NCBI GenBank assembly: GCA_021821785.1
Contig: JAKACD010000006.1
Location: 1 to 51,415, forward strand
Source: Thermoplasmata archaeon
GTDB taxonomy: Archaea; Thermoplasmatota; Thermoplasmata; Lutacidiplasmatales; UBA184
Direction of reading: 5' to 3'
Length of the DNA: 51,415 nucleotides
Made by a program: the position numbers and the translations under genes
Shown: positions 33,550-42,048 of the stretch, one piece after another
Numbering within the stretch: the stretch's first letter is position 1
Layout of the letters: the number at the start of each line of letters is the position of its first letter
The notes under the pieces: model-generated
Database searches by the model: none
What the model saw: the letters and a program-made list of their open reading frames with translations, nothing else
Told to the model about the DNA's origin: nothing

Positions 33550-34577
33550 CGCTCTTCGATCGTCTCTTCGATCGCGTGGCCCAGGTGGCGCGCCGCCGGC
33601 AAGCGTACCCCGAGGACCTTCGCACCGACGTCGATCTCGGTGGTCGGGATGCGCCCGGTCTCGGTAGAGACCCGGACGGTCTCCGCCTCCTGAAGGAAGA
33701 GCGTCCGTCGCTCGCCCTGGTCGTCGGCCACAAGGACGTCCATCGGACGACGCTCGATCTTGATGCGGCCGACCCGGACGGAGCGCGCCGCGCCGTGGGG
33801 CTCGACGATGAGGACCGCGTCACCGGGCCCGAGCTCGGCGAGGTACCGCGTCGAGCCATCCGCCATGAGGACGTAGGAGTGGGCCGCGCCGGCATTGACC
33901 CGGAACGGGCGCGGCCGGCTGAACTGAGAGCCGACCGCCTCGCTGGCGACATGGAAGAGGAACGCCGCGGCGCTCCCCACGAGCAACCCTTCGGCGGGCC
34001 GGAGCATCGAGGTCGTGTCGACGATCACCCGGTCGCCGACCCCGACCGGTCGGACCGAGGTGAGGGGCACCCCCGTCCAGGCGAGTCCCGTCGGCAGCGG
34101 GCCGTCCACGATCGACTCGAGATGGTCGACGTCCGAGGGGGTCGTGACCTCCACGAGCACCCGGTCGGCGCCGTGCTCGAGCGCCCCGAGCGCCGCCGGG
34201 ACCTCACTAGGTCTTCGCGCATAGACCCAGAGCTCGAACCGTCGGCCCCGGGCGGCGATCGCGTTCTCGAGCGGGATGACCCGATCCGCGGTCCACTCGA
34301 TAGCGAGGATCCCGCCCGGGGCCACTCCATGGACGGCCGTCCGGAGGTGGGCCTCGTCCGTGACCGCCACGATCGGGATCGGCGGGGCGTCCGGGGCGTT
34401 GCGCAGCAACCGATCGCCAGCCCGTCGGAGGAGCTCTTCCCCCGGCTCCGCCGAGAAGGGGGTCTCCGCGTCCAGTACGAACGAGCGGAAGTCGCGTCTA
34501 CGCGCCCGCTCGAGGATCGGCCCGAGCTCCCCCGGTGCCGACGGGCGGGGGACGATCGTCACGCGCTCGCGCGTCAT
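33546..34577 (-). CDS. aroB': 3-dehydroquinate synthase II (archaeal)
   Basis: A 343-residue enzyme of the archaeal AroB' family, which oxidatively deaminates and cyclises ADTH to 3-dehydroquinate using NAD. Diagnostic blocks: GILAIEWTADRVIPLENAIA, DRVIVDTTSMLRPAEGLLVGS, SRPRPFRVNAGAAHSYVLM, YLAELGPGDAVLIV and KIERRPMDVLVAD. This family has no similarity to bacterial AroB. It is the second structural gene, 15 bases after ADTH synthase, and uses that enzyme's product. Confidence 0.96.
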   Translation of the reverse strand: MTRERVTIVPRPSAPGELGPILERARRRDFRSFVLDAETPFSAEPGEELLRRAGDRLLRNAPDAPPIPIVAVTDEAHLRTAVHGVAPGGILAIEWTADRVIPLENAIAARGRRFELWVYARRPSEVPAALGALEHGADRVLVEVTTPSDVDHLESIVDGPLPTGLAWTGVPLTSVRPVGVGDRVIVDTTSMLRPAEGLLVGSAAAFLFHVASEAVGSQFSRPRPFRVNAGAAHSYVLMADGSTRYLAELGPGDAVLIVEPHGAARSVRVGRIKIERRPMDVLVADDQGERRTLFLQEAETVRVSTETGRIPTTEIDVGAKVLGVRLPAARHLGHAIEETIEER

Positions 34578-34592
34578 GGGTCGATCTCCGTC

Positions 34593-35345
34593 CTACGAAC
34601 TGCCGTGGAGGACGTCGGTGATGCGACGGGCCAGCGGGCCCACCGGACGGCGCTGGAAGAGGTTCCGCCCGATGCAGATACCGGCCCCTCCGGCGCGGAC
34701 GCTGTCGGCGACGATCTTCAGGAACTCCGCCTCGTTGTCGAGGCGCACCCCGCCCCCGATCAATACGGGGACCGGGGTCGTCCGGCACATCTTCGCGAAC
34801 TCATCGGGGGAGCCCGGATAGCTCGTCTTCACGATGTCGGCACCGGTGTCGGCCGCCGCCCGGGCCGCGTGGCGCAGCTCGTCCGGGGTGGCCCCGTTCG
34901 GCTTCTTCACGTAGGCCATGCAGAGCAGGGGAAGCCCGAGCGCGCGGCACTCATCGGCGGCGATCCCGAGGTCCCGGAGCATCTCGGGCTCCTCGGGGAT
35001 GCCGAAGTTCACCTGGATCGAGAGGACGTCCGCGCCGAGGCTCACCGCCTCCTCGGCCGTGCCGACCAGGACCTTTCGGTTCGAGGTCGAGCCGAGGCTC
35101 GTCGAGGCCGAGAGGTGGATCCCGAGCAGGGTCGTCGGCTGGAGCACCGGCACCAGCTCGCGGACCGCTCCCTTCGTGACGATCAGGAGGTCCGCGCCGC
35201 CCTCCTGGAGCTCGGTCGCAAGGGGGGCGAGCTCTTCGAGCCCGTCGATCGGGCCCATCGACACCGGATGGTCGAGCGGGACCGAAAAAAGCCGGTGGGC
35301 CGGGTCGGGAAAGATGCGCTTCAGTCGGATCGTTTTTCCGTACAT
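34593..35345 (-). CDS. aroA': 2-amino-3,7-dideoxy-D-threo-hept-6-ulosonate (ADTH) synthase
   Basis: A 250-residue class I aldolase of the FBA/ADTH family, condensing aspartate semialdehyde with a 6-deoxy-5-ketofructose-1-phosphate-derived unit, the first step of archaeal aromatic biosynthesis. Blocks: LFSVPLDHPVSMGPIDGL, the Schiff-base region GADIVKTSYPGSPDEF, VLIGGGVRLDNEAEF and GAGICIGRNLFQR. A clear ribosome binding site, GAGGAG, lies 5 bases before the ATG at 35345, unlike the leaderless genes in the window. This fits an internal position on a transcript that starts farther upstream. It is the first enzyme gene after the putative Trp leader peptide. Confidence 0.93.
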   Translation of the reverse strand: MYGKTIRLKRIFPDPAHRLFSVPLDHPVSMGPIDGLEELAPLATELQEGGADLLIVTKGAVRELVPVLQPTTLLGIHLSASTSLGSTSNRKVLVGTAEEAVSLGADVLSIQVNFGIPEEPEMLRDLGIAADECRALGLPLLCMAYVKKPNGATPDELRHAARAAADTGADIVKTSYPGSPDEFAKMCRTTPVPVLIGGGVRLDNEAEFLKIVADSVRAGGAGICIGRNLFQRRPVGPLARRITDVLHGSS

Positions 35346-35370
35346 GTTTCTCCTCTACGAAGGCTCGCAG

Positions 35371-35441
35371 GGGAGACGCCCGGAGGGTGCGGCCCGCGCC
35401 CCGGAGGGGCGGGTCGGGATGGCGCCCTCCCGGCGCCTCCC
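35371..35441 (-). promoter_or_regulatory. Alternative-pairing region between leader peptide and ADTH synthase
   Basis: Four segments on the minus strand can pair in competing ways. A (35441-35432) is GGGAGGCGCC, starting two bases after the leader stop. B (35431-35421) is GGGAGGGCGCC, a near copy of A. C (35411-35397) is a self-hairpin with a perfect CGCCCC/GGGGCG stem and a TCC loop. D (35380-35371) is GGCGTCTCCC. A and D can form ten consecutive pairs with one G-U; A and B can pair through GGCGCC; D can also pair with GGAGA of the ADTH synthase ribosome binding site (35353-35349). No T-run follows, so a classic intrinsic terminator is not evident. GC-rich sequence forms helices easily, so the function is inference. 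Confidence 0.45.
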
Positions 35442-35443
35442 GT

Positions 35444-35515
35444 TCACCAGAGCCAGGTCGCGGCAGTCCGGTCCATTGCCCGCGCGTCTCGGCTGGGGCC
35501 CGTCCGGTCCGCCAT
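35444..35515 (-). CDS. Putative Trp leader peptide (ends Trp-Leu-Trp-stop)
   Basis: A 23-codon reading frame: MADRTGPSRDARAM-DRTAATWLW, then TGA. Two of the last three codons are TGG (35455-35453 and 35449-35447). Its ATG lies 28 bases from the centre of a CTAAATA box (35540-35546), which is where a leaderless archaeal transcript would begin. It stands 98 bases before the first gene of an operon that makes tryptophan, and is followed by competing RNA helices. This is the architecture of a ribosome-mediated tryptophan attenuator. An inner ATG would give a 10-residue version with the same ending. It has no homology of its own; the call rests on position, ending and context, and chance cannot be excluded from a single sequence. 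Confidence 0.55.
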   Translation of the reverse strand: MADRTGPSRDARAMDRTAATWLW

Positions 35516-35538
35516 CGACTGGCGTGAGCCTCCCGCTC

Positions 35539-36282
35539 CTATTTAGTCTTCGCTGGGGCGCTTGTGCGGGCGGTCGCCGCGAGCACTCCGTCCACGAGGA
35601 GCGCGTGGATGGAGAAGCCCCGCATCATCTGGTCCCACATCTGCTTGCGGACCTCGGGCGAGGTCGCGAAGCCGGCCACGATCTGGCCGATCCACTCGGA
35701 GTGCTCCACGTCCGCGACCACGTGGAGGGTGTAGTACTCGAGGTGGGACTCGTCGACATGGTAGTGCTTCCGGAACGACGGCAGGAGCCGGGCGCACAGC
35801 TCGACGTTCGGCGGCTCGCTCGAGCCGGCGGCAGAGACGTAGAACGGGTGGACCCGGTTGGTGTACAGGAAGTCGTCGATCGCGACCATCGTGCTCGGGA
35901 GGAGCGGAGCGGACTGCACCTCGTCACGGGGCACGCCGAGCCCCTCGCAGAACCGTAGCCACAGCTCCGGATGCCCCGGCGCCTTGCCCTTCGGGTCGCC
36001 GGCCTCCTCGACAAGCTGGTCGAGGATCATGCGGCGGTACCGGTCGTTCGCCGGCTCCCAGGAGCAGTTCGCGAACCGCTCGGCCATCGCGATCGGGACG
36101 CTGGCGAGCCAGGGGTAGAACTGCTTCACCCACTCCCGCACGGTCGGGAGCGGCACCTCGCCCCGCTCGAGCTGGGCGAAGAACGGGTGGGTCTTGAACG
36201 GGTGATGGGCCATCTTGTACTTCGTGAGCTCGTCGCGGAACTTCTCGCCCTCGAAGCGGACCCAGGGGGCTTCTGGCATCAT
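35539..36282 (-). CDS. Heme-oxygenase-like diiron protein (TenA/PqqC/CADD superfamily)
   Basis: A 247-residue all-helical protein. Candidate metal ligands follow the heme-oxygenase-like diiron oxidase pattern: Glu in QLVEEAGDPKGKAPGHPELW with the later His, a Glu in GSSEPPN, and the H-x3-D-x2-H motif in TLHVVADVEHSEW. Superfamily members include PqqC, UndA, CADD and N-oxygenases, acting on small amines, fatty acids or their own side chains; TenA itself lacks the metal site. The substrate is unknown. A CCAAATAG box (36308-36301) is placed for a leaderless start at the first or second ATG (36282 or 36279). It is divergent from a CaiB-like CoA-transferase and directly upstream of the aromatic operon, whose promoter overlaps its stop codon. 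Confidence 0.78.
   Translation of the reverse strand: MMPEAPWVRFEGEKFRDELTKYKMAHHPFKTHPFFAQLERGEVPLPTVREWVKQFYPWLASVPIAMAERFANCSWEPANDRYRRMILDQLVEEAGDPKGKAPGHPELWLRFCEGLGVPRDEVQSAPLLPSTMVAIDDFLYTNRVHPFYVSAAGSSEPPNVELCARLLPSFRKHYHVDESHLEYYTLHVVADVEHSEWIGQIVAGFATSPEVRKQMWDQMMRGFSIHALLVDGVLAATARTSAPAKTK
35540..35546 (-). promoter_or_regulatory. TATA-like box for the aromatic/tryptophan operon
   Basis: The minus strand reads CTAAATA, overlapping the stop codon of the upstream diiron-protein gene. The same heptamer precedes fdhF. Its centre is 28 bases before the leader-peptide ATG, so transcription should begin at or just before that codon. Promoter strength and exact start are not determined. 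Confidence 0.55.
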
Positions 36283-36300
36283 CCCGCCGAGCGGGACCCG

Positions 36301-36335
36301 CTATTTGGACCCCGAGGTTTCCCGCTGAACCTCGG
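36301..36335. promoter_or_regulatory. Divergent promoter region with an 8-bp inverted repeat
   Basis: CTATTTGG (36301-36308) reads as a TATA-like box on the minus strand for the diiron-protein gene. Next to it, CCGAGGTT (36312-36319) and AACCTCGG (36328-36335) form a perfect inverted repeat with an 8-base spacer, a size suiting a dimeric helix-turn-helix regulator. It could control either or both divergent genes. No clear TATA box is seen for the plus-strand gene. Confidence 0.45.
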
Positions 36336-36366
36336 CGTTCATCAACGCGGCGCTCGCTCTCGGTCC

Positions 36367-37680
36367 GTGTCCACTTCGGCTCGCCCGCCGTCGCTTGTAC
36401 CGCCGTACGGCCCGCTGAGCGGGCTCCGCGTCGTCGAATCGGCGCGGTTCGTCGCCGGCCCCTGGGCATCGGCGTACCTCGGCGAGTTCGGCGCCGAGGT
36501 CGTCCACGTCGAAGGTCCCCCGTTCGCTCCCCCGTACGCCGATCCGACCCGCTCGCTCCGCCCGCTCCTTCCCGGTGGGAGCCCCGAGGAGAACGTTTCC
36601 GAGTCCTGGGTCCAGTACTCCCGGAACAAGCTCTCCCTGGGCCTTGACCTGAAGCATCCGGACGGGCGCCGCGTCTTCCTCGACCTGCTCGGCGCCTCCG
36701 ACATCTGGATCGAGTCGTCCCGGCCCGGGACGTACGACAAGCTCGGCCTCTCCGACGAGACCGCGTGGGGGGCCAACCCGAAGCTCACGATCGTCCATGT
36801 CTCGGGCCACGGGCGGACCGGCGAGCCCGCCCGCGTTGCGGCGCCTTCCTACGATCTCACCGCGCAGGCGTTCAGCGGCTACCTTTCGCTGCAAGGGAAT
36901 CCTGACCCCGACCCGCCGATGCGCGCGGGGACCGCCCTGAACGACACCGTGACGGGACTCGCCTCGGCGACCGCGGGCCTCATGGGCTACATCCATGCGC
37001 AGCGGACCGGGAAGGGCCAGTCCGTCGACGTGGCCCAGTACGAGATCTTCTTCGTCCTCCTCGAGAACCTGGCGCTCGACTACTTCATGCGCGGGGTGGT
37101 CCGCGGCCGGTTCGGCTCGGGCCACCAGCGGCTCCACCCCTACGACGTCCATCGGGCCGCCGACGGCTGGGTCGTGGTCGCCGCCCCCACCCCGGAGTCC
37201 TGGCTCCGGCTGAAGGCGCTCATCGGCTTCACCGACCCGGCGTTCGACGACCGCGATTACCGCCTCGCGCACCGAGAGCCGGTCGACCGGGCGATCGCCG
37301 AGTTCTGCCGACAGCGGGACCGGGCCGAGCTCGAGCGCCTCGCCCGGGAGAACGATGTCGCTATCTCCCGGGTCTACGACATTGCCGACATGGCGCGGGA
37401 CCCGCACTACCGGGCACGGGAGATGTTCCTCGAGTGGGACGACCCGGTCGCCGGTCGAGTGAAAGGCCCCGGGGTCGCCCCGAAGTTCTCCGAGACCCCG
37501 GGCGGGGTCTGGCGCGGCGCTCCCTGGCTCGGCCAGGACAACGATCGGGTCTTGCGCGAGCTCCTTCACTACCCCGCGACCGAGGTCGACCGACTTCGGG
37601 CGGAACGGGTCATCGGGGAGGACCCGCCTCGGTCAACGCCGGCGAACGGGACTCCTTTCTACCGGCGCGAGGGTCTGTAG
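36367..37680 (+). CDS. CaiB/BaiF-family CoA-transferase
   Basis: A 437-residue class III CoA-transferase moving CoA between carboxylic acids. N-terminal LSGLRVVESARFVAGPWASAYLGEFGAEVVHVE, central NKLSLGLDLKHPDGRRVFLDLL and GQSVDVAQYEIFFVLLENLALDYF are family blocks. In the catalytic segment the acidic residue is Glu (QYE), similar to CaiB (MYE) rather than the Asp of formyl-CoA transferases. This points toward a CaiB-like subgroup. The natural acid is unknown. GTG 36367 is chosen as it lies just before the conserved N-terminus; longer forms would run across the divergent promoter. It precedes an acyl-CoA dehydrogenase by 7 bases. Confidence 0.88.
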   Translation: MSTSARPPSLVPPYGPLSGLRVVESARFVAGPWASAYLGEFGAEVVHVEGPPFAPPYADPTRSLRPLLPGGSPEENVSESWVQYSRNKLSLGLDLKHPDGRRVFLDLLGASDIWIESSRPGTYDKLGLSDETAWGANPKLTIVHVSGHGRTGEPARVAAPSYDLTAQAFSGYLSLQGNPDPDPPMRAGTALNDTVTGLASATAGLMGYIHAQRTGKGQSVDVAQYEIFFVLLENLALDYFMRGVVRGRFGSGHQRLHPYDVHRAADGWVVVAAPTPESWLRLKALIGFTDPAFDDRDYRLAHREPVDRAIAEFCRQRDRAELERLARENDVAISRVYDIADMARDPHYRAREMFLEWDDPVAGRVKGPGVAPKFSETPGGVWRGAPWLGQDNDRVLRELLHYPATEVDRLRAERVIGEDPPRSTPANGTPFYRREGL

Positions 37681-37687
37681 CCGCACC

Positions 37688-38839
37688 ATGGGCGAACCGT
37701 TCGACCTTCCGAGCGACCCGATCGTCGACGAGATCCGTGCCGCCGCGGGCCGGTTCGAGCTCGGTCAGCGGTACCGGGACCTCGACCGGGAACCGGCGTT
37801 CCCGTGGAGGGAGTTCCGCGCGCTGGGCGAAGCGGGGCTGGTCGGCCTCCACACCCCGACGGCTCTCGGGGGCCGCGGCCTCTCCGTGGAGCGGACCGGG
37901 ATCGGGCTCTTCCATCTCGGCTACCTCGGCGGGACGGCGTTCGCGAAGCTCTCCCTCCAGCCGGAATTTTCGAGCGTGCTCGCCGAACATGGCGCGGCGC
38001 CGCTTGTCGACGAGTGGTTCCGTCCGATGGTCCGGGGCGAGCGGCTCGTCGGGAACCAGATCACCGAGCCGGGCGCCGGGGCCGATGCCCAGGCGATGGC
38101 GATGGTCGCCACGCCTTCCGGAGAGAGCTACCTTCTCAACGGCGAGAAGAGCGAGGCGGCGTTCGCGCTCGATGCCGGAGCGGCGATCGTGTACGCCCGA
38201 GTCCCGGGCCCGGATCCCCGGCGCGAGATCACGGCCTTCCTCGTTCCCCAGGACCTTCCCGGGATCTCCCGGACGCTCACCGCCGGGGACCTCGGTGAGC
38301 GCTGGATGCGCCGGGGCACCGTCCGCTACGAGAACGTCTCCCTGCCGGCCCGCTACCGCCTCGGCGCGGTGGGGGACGGCTTCCGCTACGTCCGGTCGGA
38401 GCTGACCCGGGAGCACGCGCTCCTCGCCGCGATCTACCTCGGGGTCGCGAGGGCGGCCTGGGACGAGACGGTCGCCTATGTGGGGGAACGGAAGGCGTTC
38501 GGCCGCCCGCTCTCGGCGCAGGAGGCGGTCGCCTTCCCGCTCGTCGCCGACGGCGCGGAGCTACAGTCCGCCTGGCTGTTCACCGAACGCGCGCTCCAGC
38601 GGCTCGACCGAGGCGAGGAGGCGGACAGCGGCGCCGCGCTCGCGAAGTGGATGGCGACCGAGGTCGCGCTCCGCGCGATCGACCACGCCATCCAGTTCCA
38701 CGGGGGCCGGGGCTACTCGAAGGACCTCCCGCACGAGCAGCGCTGGCGGGACGTCCGGAGCGGGCGCATCGCGCACGGGCCGTCGGAGGTCATGCTCCAT
38801 ATCGCGGCGCGCCGGCTCTGGCATCGGACGCCCGGGTAG
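37688..38839 (+). CDS. Acyl-CoA dehydrogenase family flavoprotein
   Basis: A 383-residue FAD enzyme of the acyl-CoA dehydrogenase fold. Seen: GNQITEPGAGADAQAM (flavin/substrate block), FLVPQDLPGISR, RKAFGRPLSAQEAV and the C-terminal QFHGGRGYSKDLPHEQRWRDVR. In the segment normally reading YEGTSE, which carries the catalytic Glu, the sequence is AHGPSE, with His363 in the Glu position. Either another residue is the base, as in isovaleryl-CoA dehydrogenase, or the reaction differs, for example reduction as in CaiA. Together with the preceding CaiB-like CoA-transferase this forms a two-gene activation and oxidoreduction unit for an unknown acid. Confidence 0.87.
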   Translation: MGEPFDLPSDPIVDEIRAAAGRFELGQRYRDLDREPAFPWREFRALGEAGLVGLHTPTALGGRGLSVERTGIGLFHLGYLGGTAFAKLSLQPEFSSVLAEHGAAPLVDEWFRPMVRGERLVGNQITEPGAGADAQAMAMVATPSGESYLLNGEKSEAAFALDAGAAIVYARVPGPDPRREITAFLVPQDLPGISRTLTAGDLGERWMRRGTVRYENVSLPARYRLGAVGDGFRYVRSELTREHALLAAIYLGVARAAWDETVAYVGERKAFGRPLSAQEAVAFPLVADGAELQSAWLFTERALQRLDRGEEADSGAALAKWMATEVALRAIDHAIQFHGGRGYSKDLPHEQRWRDVRSGRIAHGPSEVMLHIAARRLWHRTPG

Positions 38840-38860
38840 GGGCGCCCCACCCCCCGGGAC

Positions 38861-40195
38861 CTAGGTCGCCTTCGAGGAGGCGGACCGCGCGCGCCCGGCG
38901 CGTCCGGGCTCCGGCGACGCCGACTTCGGCCGCTCCTGGAACTGCTCGGCCTCGGTCGAGCCGTCCATCGCGAGCGTGGTGCTCAAGCCGCCCGAGAGGA
39001 CCTGGGCGACGTCGTCGAAGTAGCCGGTGCCGACGAACGACTGGTGCTTCACGGCGGCGTAGCCCTCCTCCTCGGCCCGGAACTCCTCCTCCTGAAGGTC
39101 GGAGTAGGCCGCCATCCCCCGCGTCGAGTAGCTCTTCGCGAGCTGGAACATCGAGAGGTTCAGCGCGTGGAAGCCGGCGAGGGTGACGAACTGGAACTTG
39201 TAGCCCATCTCGGCGATCGTCGACTGGAACTCGGCGATGACGTCGGGCGGGAGCTTCTTGCGCCAGTTGAACGAAGGGGAGCAGTTGTACGCGAGGATCT
39301 TTCCCGGGAACTGCGCGTGGACCTCCCGCGCGAACCGCTCGGCCTCATCGAGGTCGGGGCCGGCGGTCTCGAACCAGAGGAGGTCGGAGTAGGGCGCATA
39401 GGCGATCCCGCGGGCGATCGCCATGTCGAGCCCGCCCGTGATCTCGAAGAAGCCCTCGGGCGTCCGCTTGCCGGTCAGGAACTTCTCGTCCCGCGCGTCG
39501 ACGTCGCTCGTCAGGAGCTTGGCCGAGAGCGCGTCCGTGCGGGCGACCAGGACCGTAGGGACCCCGAGCACGTCCGCGGCGAGCCGGGCCGCCCACAACT
39601 TCTGGTTGAACTCGCGGGTCGGAACGAGCACCTTGCCGCCCATGTGCCCGCATTTCTTCACGGACGCGAGCTGGTCCTCAAGGTGAAGGCCGGCCGTGCC
39701 CGCGTCGATCAGGGCTTTCGTGAGCTCGAAGACGTTCAGGTTCCCTCCGAACCCCGCCTCCCCGTCCGCGACGATGGGGGCGTACCAGTAGGTATCGTCC
39801 TTGCCGAGGGAGTGCTGCTTCTCGTCCTCCCGCCGGAAGGCGTTGTTGATGCGGCGGACGAGGTGGGGCATCGAGTCCGCGGGGTAGAGGCTCTGGTCGG
39901 GGTAGGTCTGGTCGGCGTCGTTCGCGTCGGCGGCGACCTGCCAGCCGCTCGCGTAGATCGCAGGGAGGCCGCCGGCGACCATCTGGACCGCCTGGGTGCC
40001 GCTCAGGGCGCCGAGCGTGGGGACATAGGGTTGGGAGTGAAGCAACCGCCAGAGTCGCTGGGCACCGAGCGTGGCGAGGGTGTACTCGATGCGGACGGAG
40101 CCCCGCAGGCGCTCCACGTCCTCGGCCTTGTACGGCCGTACGATCCCCTGCCAGCGTTCGCTCTTTTTCCACTCCGCCCCCAGACCCTCCTTCAT
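38861..40195 (-). CDS. aceA: Isocitrate lyase
   Basis: A 444-residue enzyme splitting isocitrate into glyoxylate and succinate in the glyoxylate shunt. The active-site loop [17 protein letters not shown] has the catalytic Cys; [31 protein letters not shown] and the [13 protein letters not shown] block are canonical. The C-terminal 30 or so residues ([18 protein letters not shown]) are a basic, low-complexity tail beyond the usual end. It follows malate synthase on the same transcript with an ATGA overlap, and converges on the acyl-CoA dehydrogenase gene. Together the pair lets the cell grow on acetyl-CoA-yielding substrates. Confidence 0.96.
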   Translation of the reverse strand: MKEGLGAEWKKSERWQGIVRPYKAEDVERLRGSVRIEYTLATLGAQRLWRLLHSQPYVPTLGALSGTQAVQMVAGGLPAIYASGWQVAADANDADQTYPDQSLYPADSMPHLVRRINNAFRREDEKQHSLGKDDTYWYAPIVADGEAGFGGNLNVFELTKALIDAGTAGLHLEDQLASVKKCGHMGGKVLVPTREFNQKLWAARLAADVLGVPTVLVARTDALSAKLLTSDVDARDEKFLTGKRTPEGFFEITGGLDMAIARGIAYAPYSDLLWFETAGPDLDEAERFAREVHAQFPGKILAYNCSPSFNWRKKLPPDVIAEFQSTIAEMGYKFQFVTLAGFHALNLSMFQLAKSYSTRGMAAYSDLQEEEFRAEEEGYAAVKHQSFVGTGYFDDVAQVLSGGLSTTLAMDGSTEAEQFQERPKSASPEPGRAGRARSASSKAT

Positions 40196-41892
40196 GGCTC
40201 GTTACCTCCGGCCCCGTCCCCCAGGTAGGGGTACGCGTACTCGGTGATAAACTCCTCGAAAGTGGGTGCCGAGACGACTCGGTCGATGAGGTCCCGGGCA
40301 CGCGCGAGGGTCGGAGAATCGGTCCCTCCGGATTCGGCCCGGAAGCGCTCGGATTCTGAGTCGAGGTACTGACGGACCAGGGCGCGGTCGACCCGGCCCC
40401 CCGCCTCGAGCGGGGCGCCGTGACGGATCCATTGCCATAGCTGGGAGCGGGCGATCTCGACCGTGGCGGCGTCCTCCATCAGGTGGTCGATCGGGACGCA
40501 GCCGGTGCCGCCGAGCCAAGCCTCGAGGTAGCGGAGCGCGACCCGGGTGTTCCGCCGGACCCCCTCCGCGGTCACCGTGCCCTTCGGGATGACCAGGAGC
40601 TGCCCGGGACCGATGCGTTCCGTCGAGAGCGGTCGGTCGATCTGGTTGGCGGTCGGCATCTCCTCGTCGAAGACCCGCATCGCGACCGGCACGAGCCCCG
40701 GATGCGCGACCCAGGTCCCATCATGTCCTGCCCGGACCTCGCGCTCCTTGTCGGCGATGACCCGCGCCATCGCCTCCTCGTTCGCGGCCGGGTCCCCCTT
40801 GATCGGGATCTGGGCGGCCATCCCTCCCATCGCGTGGGCGCCGCGCCGGTGGCAGGTTCGGATCAGGAGATGGGTGTAGGCCGTGAGGAACGGAGTGGTC
40901 ATCGCGAGCTGGGCTCGGTCGGGGAAGACGCGATGCGGGTCGTCCCGAACCTGCTTGAGGAAGCTGAACAGGTAGTCCCACCGGCCGCAGTTCAGGCCGG
41001 CCGAGTGGTCCCGAAGCTCGTAGAGGATCTCGTCCATCTGGAACGCGGCCGGGAGCGTCTCGATCAGGACCGTGGCGCGGATCGTGCCGGGGGCGAGGCC
41101 CAGGCGTTTCTCGGAATAGACGAAGACGTCGTTCCAGAGCCGGGCTTCGAGGTAATGCTCGAGCTTGGGCAGGTAGAAGTACGGTCCGGTGCCCCGCGCG
41201 ATCAGCTCCGACGCGTTGTGGAATAGGTAGAGGCCCAAATCGAAGAGGCTCGCGGAGACCGCCCGGCCCCCGGCGAGCACATGACGTTCCTCGAGATGCC
41301 AGCCGCGCGGCCGCATCATGAGCGTCGCCGTTCGATCGTTGAGGCGGTACTCCCGGCCCTCGGGAGAGCGGTAGCGGATCGACCGGCGAACGGCATCGCG
41401 CAGGTGGACCTGCCCCGCCACGGTCCCGGGCCACGTCGGGGCGTGCGAGTCCTCAAAGTCGGCCATGAAGACCTTCGCCCCCGAGTTGAGGGCGTTGATG
41501 ATCATCTTCCGGTCGACCGGGCCCGTGATCTCGACGCGGCGGTCGGTGAGGTCCTTCGGCGGTGGTGGGACCTTCCATCGGCCGGCGCGCACCCGCCGGG
41601 TCTCGGCAGGGAACGCAGGGACCCGACCCGCGGCGAGCGTGGCCCGAAACCCGCCCCGACCCGCCAATAGGCGACGACGGGTCGGCTCGAACCGTTCGAT
41701 CAGCTCGCGGAGGAAGTCGAGCGCCTCGGGCGTCAGGACCTCGTCCGAACGCGGTACCTCGGTCCCTCGGACCTCGAGCGGACCTCGGACCCGGGTGGGG
41801 GACGCGCGACGGCCGACCGACCCGGTTCCGCGTACGGGCCGCCGGTTCGGGCGGGGCGGTCGACCGATCCTGCGGGCCCGGCCCGGTCCCAT
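40192..41892 (-). CDS. aceB: Malate synthase (A type)
   Basis: A 566-residue malate synthase condensing glyoxylate with acetyl-CoA. Blocks: [34 protein letters not shown] (catalytic Asp and Mg site), [65 protein letters not shown] and [11 protein letters not shown]. The first 50 or so residues are Arg/Pro-rich without family similarity, so the true start may be downstream, for example nearer [14 protein letters not shown]; the ATG at 41892 is kept because an AT-richer element (41917-41925) lies upstream at a plausible promoter distance. First gene of the glyoxylate pair. Confidence 0.95.
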   Translation of the reverse strand: MGPGRARRIGRPPRPNRRPVRGTGSVGRRASPTRVRGPLEVRGTEVPRSDEVLTPEALDFLRELIERFEPTRRRLLAGRGGFRATLAAGRVPAFPAETRRVRAGRWKVPPPPKDLTDRRVEITGPVDRKMIINALNSGAKVFMADFEDSHAPTWPGTVAGQVHLRDAVRRSIRYRSPEGREYRLNDRTATLMMRPRGWHLEERHVLAGGRAVSASLFDLGLYLFHNASELIARGTGPYFYLPKLEHYLEARLWNDVFVYSEKRLGLAPGTIRATVLIETLPAAFQMDEILYELRDHSAGLNCGRWDYLFSFLKQVRDDPHRVFPDRAQLAMTTPFLTAYTHLLIRTCHRRGAHAMGGMAAQIPIKGDPAANEEAMARVIADKEREVRAGHDGTWVAHPGLVPVAMRVFDEEMPTANQIDRPLSTERIGPGQLLVIPKGTVTAEGVRRNTRVALRYLEAWLGGTGCVPIDHLMEDAATVEIARSQLWQWIRHGAPLEAGGRVDRALVRQYLDSESERFRAESGGTDSPTLARARDLIDRVVSAPTFEEFITEYAYPYLGDGAGGNEP

Positions 41893-42019
41893 TCTGGCTC
41901 CCTAGTGCGTCCGCCCCAAAAGAGTTCCCCCGAGCGCATTTCCGATGGGTTGAAGCGCGGGGGCTCTGTCGGACACCCCAGCGCCCGGTTCATGCGGCCC
42001 CCCACGTCCGAACTTACGC

Positions 42020-42027
42020 GTTATAAG
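42020..42027 (+). promoter_or_regulatory. TATA-like box for the membrane redox cassette
   Basis: GTTATAAG is the clearest TATA match in the gap after malate synthase. Its centre is about 26 bases before GTG 42049, which fixes that codon as the likely leaderless start of the following membrane protein. Confidence 0.6.
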
Positions 42028-42048
42028 TCCCCGGGAGGCTCCGACGCC

